From: Bolinopsis microptera
Taxonomy: Eukaryota; Ctenophora; Tentaculata; Lobata; Bolinopsidae
Direction: 5' to 3'
Length of the DNA: 61,455 nucleotides
Assembly (NCBI RefSeq): GCF_026151205.1
Contig: NW_026971784.1
Coordinates: 1-61,455 of the forward strand
Shown here piece after piece: positions 53,463 through 61,455 of this stretch; position 1 is the first letter of the stretch; each line of letters starts with the position of its first letter. Under the pieces are notes generated by a model. It saw only the letters and a list, made by a program, of their open reading frames with translations, searched no databases and had not been told where the DNA came from. The position numbers and the translations under genes are program-made.

Positions 53463-53702
53463 AGTCACTAAGTTCCCAATTGAAATAATCATTTCTTGTA
53501 TGACTTATATTACTACCACTGGTTCGAGGAATTTGTCAAATCTACAAATACTTGTGTTCATATTTTTCAAATAACGGTTTATTTTCGCATTTATTTGATA
53601 GTTTGGATAGTTCGAGATACGAAACAAAATGAGTTTATTGATTACGTGTGATCAGGGGATTGGCTTTACCTAATCACGTGATAAGGTCACCGGCCCATTA
53701 AC
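53463..53702. mobile_element. Mariner-type MITE, truncated third copy
   Basis: Collinear with internal parts of 34766-35529 and 40387-41153 (CCCAATTGAAATAAT, ACCACTGGTTCGAGGAATTT, CCTAATCACGTGATAAGG), without the CAGGGTGGG termini. Older and decayed. Confidence 0.75.
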
Positions 53703-54385
53703 TTGTAGAGCATATAATTTCATTTCTTAATTTTAATTCTAATATTTCATGTTTTATTCCCGGACGGCTTTAAATAAACTCATACTAATTTCACAAAGCA
53801 TTGCCTACAAGTTTCAACACTTCAAGTTCACACCTATTAGTAATACCTCCCTCACGAATTCATTCTCAGAAACCTTAAGACTAAGTAACTACCTTCACCT
53901 CTTACCGTCCTAACACTATCTTAACATCAGCCAATCACAATTGAGAAACACGACTCACATGACATTACTTTCACCTCCATAGCCGTCCGTGGCTACGATT
54001 GTAAAATAAGTCTGTCTCTGACCCGTTTTATGAGATACGAATGAACTTGTGTTTAGTTCCCATATTCTAAAAAGCCTTTGTTGACTTTACCTTTCAAGAA
54101 GTCAAACTAATATAACGAGTATCACTTTGTATTAGACGCCTAAAAAAGTACTTGAACTAGTCCTCAAGATCCCGGTATAACACCAACCTCTACATTGGTG
54201 GAGAACCCGGGCACCGATTGGTTTTTGCTTGGAACAACTATAGTTTGTTCACGTCACCTAACTAATAGAGCTCAGCTTAACGTCAGTGTAGTGAGGTCAG
54301 AACTTCTAATCATCCGCCCCTGCAACAAAGTCACATCCTTCGAATCTTGTTTCTAATTCCCGGTAACCAAAATCTCTAACCGAAC

Positions 54386-55459
54386 ATGGCAACCGTGGAA
54401 GCTCTCGGTATCACCAAAGATCAGAAAGCCCAAGTAAGAAACCTCATTGAGACTGCTACAAGAAATGCAGGAGCCGCAGCGGTAGAACAAGCTAGGGTGG
54501 ATTTCAGAGCAGGCGTCGCTGGAACTCGAAGACCAGAGATATTTGACCCTGCTAAAACCTCCATCACTGCGTACTTCGAATGTTTCGAACCCTTTAGGCG
54601 AGTCGTTGGACTAAAGGACGCAAACGCCGTACAATAATTTCAGACTTATCTGGACCCTAAGTCTTTAGCTATAGTTCAAGCTATGGACTCCGCTACCGAG
54701 GATGATTGGAACACTTTCAAAGACCAAGTAATCAGGGCTCTAAGCTCTCCTCGCGAAGCAGTACAAGCAAGGTTCGAATTGAAGAAAGCAATCCAACGAG
54801 CTGACGAAACCGTGGCCCAGTTTGGTGAGAGGCTACGAGACCTGGGAAGACTCGGTTACCGTTCTGACAACCAAGCAGCCAGGGAATCAGCTCTGATTGA
54901 CGCACTCTCGGGTGGAGTTCTCCGAGATGAAATCTCTATTGTCCTAATAGGGAACACAGACGACACGTTTGCCAGAAATCTCGAGGTAGCAGTGAAATTG
55001 GACTGCGCTTATCGAGCCAGATCCACTCTTAAAGAAGGCGATGATATTACAGTGTCGGTACTAAAGAACGAGAGAACCACTGCAGCAGATACCGCTAGGA
55101 CCAACTCATTCCTTCCCCAGCACCCCATTCGAAGACCTGAATTATACGCAAACGATGAACACTCTGACCACCCCTATCAACACCCTACTGCACATCAACC
55201 CGGTTCCTACTACGGCCCGAATCCCATACGAAGTAACCAGCCTCAGAGCTCTTACAACGACAATCTAAGAGATAACAGACATTCTGGGAGACCCACAGTT
55301 ATCTGTTATGGATGTCAGAGACCGGGGCATTATATGTCCACTAAAAGATCCTCGCTCCAGTCCACCCAACCGGAACCATCGAAATTTCTCTTGTCACTAT
55401 TGCGGAATGGCTGGGCACATTATCCGAAATTGCCGAAACCGAATCAGCGACCTAAATAG
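54386..55459 (+). pseudogene. gypsy gag with premature stop and frameshift
   Basis: ATG at 54386; capsid-like sequence FDPAKTSITAYFECFEPF, then a TAA at 54635-54637 and continuation in frame (FQTYLDPKSLAIVQAM, VAQFGERLRDLGRLGY). Ends near the first zinc knuckle (CYGCQRPGHY), after which the true frame shifts: the second knuckle CHYCGMAGHIIRNC is in the frame of 55308-55814. Two lesions make it non-coding for a full Gag. Confidence 0.8.
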
Positions 55460-55814
55460 GTCCCAGTCGCAGAGAGGATACCACGGTGAAACAGAATTTA
55501 GAGGGTATCCGGGACAAGGCAACCACACCAGACCAGAACTATCTGAAACGAACGTTAGAAATTACGCCTCAAACCATGATGCTCGAGTACATTTCGATGA
55601 AGCTCAGTTACCTGGACAGCTCCCACCAGACTCACCCACCAACCACTGTACTAATCCACACCTCCCGTACAACGGAATAAATGAATTATATTCTGATTAT
55701 GGACCGGTATCCTACAACCAAATTCCAGTGCAAGAATGGAACTGTAATACTCAAGGAGCTACTAGCAACGGCAGATCCTACTCCAAAACTACCTCAACAG
55801 TCCCAAAAAACTAG
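55308..55814 (+). pseudogene. gypsy gag C-terminus, shifted frame
   Basis: Holds the last cysteine of the first knuckle (ICPLKD) and the complete second CCHC knuckle, then a hydrophilic, Asn/Pro/Gln-rich tail with a stop at 55814. The frame offset from 54386-55459 points to a small indel near 55330. Confidence 0.75.
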
Positions 55815-55865
55815 TTTACCCCTCCCCTGGAGGGAGGGAGGAGCTATCGCCACATACGCTGAAAC

Positions 55866-56905
55866 ATGACACATCTGTGAATTCGTGCAATGGATATGTA
55901 TATCTAGATGCTTCCATATTTGACATCCGTACAACCTTTCTCCTAGATACTGGAGCCTCTATGAACCTAGTAAGTGAAGACTTCGTCAAAAAACATAATC
56001 TCTTATACCTGGTTAAAAACGCCACTTTCAAACTAGTAGGGATAACGGGTATGCCATTACAAGTTCTAGGAGTCATTCGAGGTGCTCATGTCATTATTAA
56101 GGGAACTGTTTTCGAAATAGATCTTGTGGTTACATCTAAAATGAAAGAAGAGTGTATTCTAGGACAAATCTTCTTCGAAAAGTACGGGATGATCCTAGAC
56201 TTTAATAATAAGACGGTGAGCAACTATTCCTTCATTGGTAATCTTTGCGAAAGACCACCCAACTCCAAAGAACCACCACTCTCTCCTGTCAAAGAACCAC
56301 CCTTTACTGTCAAAGAACCACCCTCTCCTGTCAAAGAACCACCTTCTGTTGTCAAAGAATTACTCTCTCCTGTCAAAGAATCACCTATTCCTGTCGGAAA
56401 ATCACCTCCTCCAGGAGTCCAAAGAGACTCGAGCCTTGAAACTAAGCCGCAATACAGCGTCAAAGATTTAATATTAATGTTTGACCTTAAATCTCAAAAA
56501 GAGCATGATACTGCAGACACGCACACAAAGAAACAGAATAACTTCAAGAAAGAACCTCTCCCTCAACATGCTGTAGAAAATAACCCGGCTTTGAGAGAGA
56601 AAAGCCTATCAAAGTCACCTTTGGTGAACCATACTGCCTTCGAAAGTCTCCCTACACAAACTTACTTTATATGCGTTGCGAACAAAGTGAAGACTAACAA
56701 CGAAGATAAAATGGATACCGAATCAGAGGAATCCACTAAACAGGACTACACTCCAATCAGGAACCCTGATACCCCTATTGATCCTCATGCATCCCTAAAA
56801 ACCGATAGCACAGTATATTATAAATCCGGTGCTCACTGCTCATCTCGCTCCAGTCACGTACCACGATATGAAAGACTTGTACAATGTCGTAAGAAACAAC
56901 ATTAG
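55866..56905 (+). pseudogene. gypsy protease plus proline-rich linker
   Basis: Retropepsin core RTTFLLDTGASMNLVSEDFV with the catalytic DTG, and ECILGQIFFEKYGMILDF (the ILG motif). The retained protease could be a single domain, but the expected RT does not follow. Downstream is a linker of seven or eight KEPPSPV-like repeats (56265-56405, 21-24 bp units). The open stretch has no ATG near its start. Codons from about 56840 onward belong to the deletion junction. Confidence 0.8.
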
Positions 56906-57149
56906 TGTAAGTCAAATACGCCACAAGACTTTTCACGATAAAACGAGAAGGTTCCGCAGAACAGACAAAAGAGGTGACAAGGTATTGGTCCTGAAACCTT
57001 TATCTCCTTCCATCAAACATTACCCTAAATTCAGAAAGTACTATAGGGATCCGTGGTGCATCTCAATGGACTTATTCATACACCAGATGACTGTGATAAA
57101 TGTCGGTATCGGCCATCGGGAAATCAGTGACCTGGCTAAAGAAGTCTGA
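56829..57149 (+). pseudogene. gypsy post-integrase tail
   Basis: SQIRHKTFHDKTRRFRRTDK, then GDKVLVLKP and KYYRDPWCIS: the C-terminal GPY/F-like module following integrase in gypsy Pol. Its adjacency to the protease linker shows that a few kilobases of pol have been deleted. Confidence 0.7.
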
Positions 57150-57413
57150 TCTCGAGTAATGCGGAGTCACCATGTGTAGAGGTTTGCTGTCACAAGGAGC
57201 TGGCGCCCTGAGTGGTCAGTAAACCCGCGCCAGACGCACATGGCTCTGTAACTTTACCACCGATTTCCCGTACCCACAGTACCTCTAAAATTACATCCTA
57301 ATCAACCTTGAATTCCAACTCTCAAAATACTCATTGCAACTACTAATCAGCCTACTTCCTAAAACGCAATGAGTATTAATAGTTAGGGAGGATATGTCAG
57401 GAATATCAATGGC

Positions 57414-60400
57414 GTGGGATTAGTTTAGTAAAAGCAATTTGACTTCAAGAATCACTAGTTGGAAGCCTAAACTATAGGATTTTTATAGGTGGCAATTTTT
57501 ATTTTGGCGGGAACACCCATATACGGGCCACGCCCTTTTTCAGGGTTTCGCGGTCACTCGAATTTTTGTATTTCAGCCCAGGAAGGTCTTAAAGACTATT
57601 CCGATACACCAAAATGTGCCTAATAGCCACATTTGTATACAACTTATGAAGCAACATATACCTTAAAATGCTTCGTTTCGGAAATATGGCCGAAAAACGG
57701 TTTTTGGCTTGACGCAGTTCGTAATTTCCGTGATTTTTGGCATTTCCGCCTAGGAAGGTCGTAGAGACTATTCTGATACACTAAAATGTACATAATGGCC
57801 AAATTTATATACAACTTATAAAGCAACATATACCCTAAAAGACTTATTTTCGGAAATGTGGCTGAGAAACGGATTTTTGCCGAGCGAACAATGACAATAT
57901 TCACAAATGGGCTATTGGACTGTTAACTAGAAAGGTCTTAAAGACTCATGAGCAACACAGCATTTGTCACAAGATGTAAGATGACTCACTTTGTGTCCAG
58001 AAACACCTACAAAAATTGGAGAATGATCTACTTTATTGGGCATCTCTCTTAATGGGCCAGGCCAGCAGCATATTTGTGTCTTACGAAAGGGCAATTTTTC
58101 AAAATTACGGTTTCTTTAGTAAAGTTCAATGGGTCAGTTGCTAACAGCAAATTGTTCGCAATTGCCGACTCATGCACATCATATACTCAAAAACGCTCAC
58201 TTTAGGAGTCGTTGATAAATAACTACTACATGATTTGTGAAAACTCCAACAATTTTTCCTTGGCACCAATTTAAATAAAATGTGTGACGTGCCAGACCAA
58301 AATTCAACTTCAAATTTTTATTTATTCATGCCATGAAACCATGATATATGTGCCAAGAATACCGGACCTAAAATAAATCGGCACTAGATCCGGGCCAGAT
58401 TGTTGCTTGACCGCTGACCAGTACCCCACTTTATAATTATGATTGATTTCGCTGCCTTGACCAATATTGGTCTGTAATTCCTGGATTGAGATCTGTTGGC
58501 CGCAGTTTAATTTAGCTAATTTCCTATAATACCGCAGTGGTTTGGTTCCCACTTCAGAATGACCCCATATTCTTTTTTTTAGTCGCATAGATTTTCCCAT
58601 CGTATGATAATGTGTGTCATTCCCTCGTTTTTTAATCAAGTGGTGACTGGCTATTTCTTCTGTTATTTCAGCTGTGAGCTGCCTCGAGATCTTATCTGGG
58701 GCATGGGCACAAATACTAGAACATTGGAACTGTAATTCTAGAACCTCAGATTAAGGTTACTTGGCAGAATAGCATTAGCAGGGTTCGAGATTTGACTGAG
58801 GACATTCAGGTAACATACCAGGTTCATATTACCAGTTGAGGTGAATCTTAATTTCGGCATGCAATGCCTTATAAGTTATAAGCTTATAGTAGGATCACGG
58901 AGTTTATATAATAGAAGGTCTCAAGATGCTGATTTAGCTATTTAGGTTTCACATGTGAAATTTTTCCAGCTTTGGGTAAAGTGGATTTTAGAGCGGGTAG
59001 GGGTCTAAATGACCAAAATCTGAACGATCTCTTACTGACGGGACACTACGGGACGAGGGACGGATCTCGGGCCTAATAGCTGTTTTTTAATGAGAGGCTG
59101 GAGTCTGGACCTAGATGGTCAACGTGAGGATAGCATGAGGATTTAGGATGCTCTGCCTGCCTTTCGTGGGGTCTTGTAACCCCGAAAGCTGGTATATCTT
59201 ATCTAAATTAACCTTGGTTACATCCCGTTTCGAATATATAATTAGATTTATAGGTCCAATATCAAGCAAAAGTCTGATCTACGGTACTGATGTTACACTT
59301 ACATGATCTATGACGCGAGGATCTCCGAAGTCCGATCTTAAAGTTGGATCTCAGAGCCAAAAAGAGGAACCTAAGCCGTGGTTCTTCTCTTTGAGAGTCA
59401 AACAAGAAATTCGGTGTTATCAACTCAAACTCGGATTTGTAGCACAATTGAAAAACCAAAGAACAAAAATCTTAATGAATTTCCCGACATCCTAAAATTA
59501 ATATCAGGTCGTATTCGATTCAGTGGCCCAAACTCCAGTAGGTTACAAGACTTAAGTACAAGTCGAGGAACACTTTGATTAAGAATGATCCTTGTCTAGT
59601 TGGAGTTTTCGCATATCATGCAGTGGTTATCTACTAATCACTCCTAAACTGAGCGTTTTAGAGTCGAATATCGAACCCTGCCATTCGGCCAAGTAATCTT
59701 AATCTGAAGTTCTAGAATTACAGTTCTAATGTTCTAGTACTAATGTATTGTGCCCTAGATAAGATCTCGAGGCAGCTGTAATAACAAAAGAGCTAGCCAG
59801 TAACCACTTGATTAAAAAACGAAGGAATGACACACATTAAGACATTATCATACAATGGGAAAATCTATGCAAACCAAACCACTGCGGTATTACTATTATG
59901 GTAAAAGAGCTAAATTAAACTGCAGCCAACAGATCTCAATCCAGGGATAACAGACCAATATTGGTCGAGGCAGTGAAGTCAATTATAATTATAAAGTGGG
60001 GTACTGGTCAGTGGTCAAGCGACAATCTGGCCCGGATCCAGTGCCGAGTTATTTTAGGTCCCGTATTCTTAGTACATATAATGGTTTCATGGAATGAATA
60101 AATCAAAAGTTGAATTTTGGTCATTACATTTTGGCTAAATTGGTGCCAAGTAAAAATTGTTGGAGTTTTCACAAATCATGTAGTAGTTATTTATTAATGA
60201 CTCCTAAAGTGAGCGTTTTTGAGTATAGTATGATGTGCAGGAGTCGGTAATTGGGAACAATTTGCTGTTAGCAACTGACCCATTCACCTTTACTAAAGAA
60301 ACCGTAATTTTGAAAAATTGCCCTTTCGTAAGACACAAATATGCTGCTGGCCTGGCCCATTAAGAGAGATGCCCAATAAAGTAGATCATTCTCCAATTTT

Positions 60401-61005
60401 TGTAGGTGTTTCTGGACACAAAGTGAGTCATCTTACATCTTGTGACAAATGCTGTGTTGCTCATGAGTCTTTAAGACCTTTCTAGTTAACAGTCCAATAG
60501 CCCATTTGTGAATATTGTCATTGTTCGCTCGGCAAAAATCCGTTTCTCAGCCACATTTCCGAAAATAAGTCTTTTAGGGTATATGTTGCTTTATAAGTTG
60601 TATATAAATTTGGCCATTATGTACATTTTAGTGTATCAGAATAGTCTCTACGACCTTCCTAGGCGGAAATGCCAAAAATCACGGAAATTACGAACTGCGT
60701 CAAGCCAAAAACCGTTTTTTCGGCCATATTTCCGAAACGAAGCATTTTAAGGTATATGTTGCTTCATAAGTTGTATACAAATGTGGCTATTAGGCACATT
60801 TTGGTGTATCGGAATAGTCTTTAAGACCTTCCTGGGCTGAAATACAAAAATTCGAGTGACCGCGAAACCCTGAAAAAGGGCGTGGCCCGTATATGGGTGT
60901 TCCCGCCAAAATAAAAATTGCCACCTATAAAAATCCTATAGTTTAGGCTTCCAACTAGTGATTCTTGAAGTCAAATTGCTTTTACTAAACTAATCCCACG
61001 CCATT
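57414..61005. mobile_element. 3.6-kb palindrome with arms of about 1.35 kb
   Basis: 57414-58775 and about 59680-61005 are inverse complements, starting AATGGCGTGGGATTAGTTTA. The outer half is highly similar; the inner half has many indels. Sequence just outside is also alike when inverted (AGTTAGGGAGGATATGT left, AGTTAGGGAGGGTATGT right), resembling a polypurine tract next to an LTR. Twin small frames (57644-57904 minus, 60508-60750 plus) are copies of each other and not gene-like. The central 900 bp has no recognisable ORF. Confidence 0.8.
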
Positions 61006-61455
61006 ACATACCCTCCCTAACTATAACTAACAATCACCCTTCACCTACAAGATGAATGTGTTAGACTCGGATTCTGAAACGGATACCGATTTGGACTAAA
61101 ATTAATTTTTCTATTTAAACTTTTTAATCTGAAAGGGCGCCTAATGCACCCTGGATGATCAGTGAGTCGAATCACATGATTATTTAACGTAACGAATTTT
61201 GTTTGTAACGAGAACGAATTTGGAACGAAAAACGAATAGAAGTATACGTGTAGAAGTTAACTTACGAAATGAAACGAATCGATATCGAAGGTTAAGTTAA
61301 CAGTGTAAAACACTAACATTTTCGTATGTTTTACTCGTTTAAATTTTTTTTAAATGTTTATTATTTGATGTTTTGCAAAAACATCAACTGTAATACCTGT
61401 TATTTTATAATTCTAATACATTTTACTAAATTATTGGAGGGTCTTAAATTTTACT
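61006..61455. other. Right edge, no recognisable gene
   Basis: Contains the inverted purine-tract-like ACATACCCTCCCTAACT and then AT-rich sequence with ACGAAT-rich repeats (61195-61300). Nothing else supported. Confidence 0.5.

Larger units (their letters stand above)
53704..57393 (+). mobile_element. Decayed, internally deleted gypsy (Ty3) element
   Basis: Left sequence up to about 54194 may be a 5' LTR; TTGGTGGAGAACCCGGGCAC at 54195 is a likely primer binding site. Then gag, protease, and directly a post-integrase tail: reverse transcriptase, RNase H and most of integrase are missing. A purine tract AGTTAGGGAGGA ends at about 57390 and TGTCAGGAATATC follows, as at a 3' LTR start. A premature stop and frameshifts are present. 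Confidence 0.7.

Noticed and set aside
53704-57420. Complete LTR pair for the gypsy element
   Set aside because: The putative 5' LTR sequence (53704-54194) is not found again after 57394, so a matching 3' LTR cannot be shown.
58322-58639. 105-codon minus ORF within the palindrome
   Set aside because: The mirrored arm does not keep it open, so it is not under coding constraint.

Overview
The window looks like nuclear DNA of an invertebrate animal whose genome is crowded with transposons. One gene with introns is complete and encodes the Ran GTPase (six coding exons, GT..AG splice sites). Beside it are two intronless histone H3 variants that resemble centromeric H3, and part of a major-facilitator transporter gene. 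The rest is nested mobile DNA, satellites and inverted repeats. I see no bacterial operon structure, no tRNA or rRNA gene and no CRISPR array. The phylum cannot be fixed from sequence alone; the mix of elements fits cnidarians, molluscs and other aquatic invertebrates.

Layout. 1-4000: a CT microsatellite, then nearly 12 copies of a 258-bp satellite that look identical by eye, enclosed by a 22-bp direct repeat. 4000-6100: dispersed repeats and a 249-bp fold-back element. 6100-19600: one old plus-strand LINE with an R2-type (restriction-like) endonuclease, split by successive insertions: a 121-bp insert, a 1920-bp TIR element studded with TTTGTCACA motifs, a 1249-bp truncated LINE, and a 7979-bp DNA transposon with 397-bp inverted repeats. 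That transposon encodes a large protein with a FEN/XPG-like nuclease part and a CXC tail, and is itself broken by another LINE. 19600-21400: minus-strand pieces of the same R2-like family.

21900-32800: a nearly intact APE-type LINE. Its ORF1 joins an AlkB-type 2-oxoglutarate/Fe(II) dioxygenase to an SGNH esterase. Its ORF2 is interrupted by a complete Ty1/copia retrotransposon with identical 133-bp LTRs and a 5-bp target duplication. 32900-35530: LINE scraps and two TIR elements. 35700-39900: a tandem duplication carrying the two H3-like genes, the second unit holding a 1510-bp TTAA-flanked element. 40387-43768: a mariner-type MITE ending 80 bp before the Ran start codon, then Ran. 44500-48600: nested MITEs with long poly-C tracts, GC-rich dispersed repeats, and a 1.16-kb palindrome made of short tandem motifs. 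50500-53030: a LINE scrap and the minus-strand transporter exons. 53700-57400: a decayed, internally deleted gypsy element. 57400-61000: a 3.6-kb palindrome with arms of about 1.35 kb.

Most sequence here is explained by mobile elements landing in one another, and the insertion order can be read from target duplications that restore broken reading frames. Points of most biological interest: the AlkB-esterase LINE ORF1, the nuclease-bearing DNA transposon, the duplicated centromere-type H3 genes with an enlarged loop 1, and several non-autonomous elements built from one recurring short motif. Identifications rest on motif recognition by eye, without database searches.
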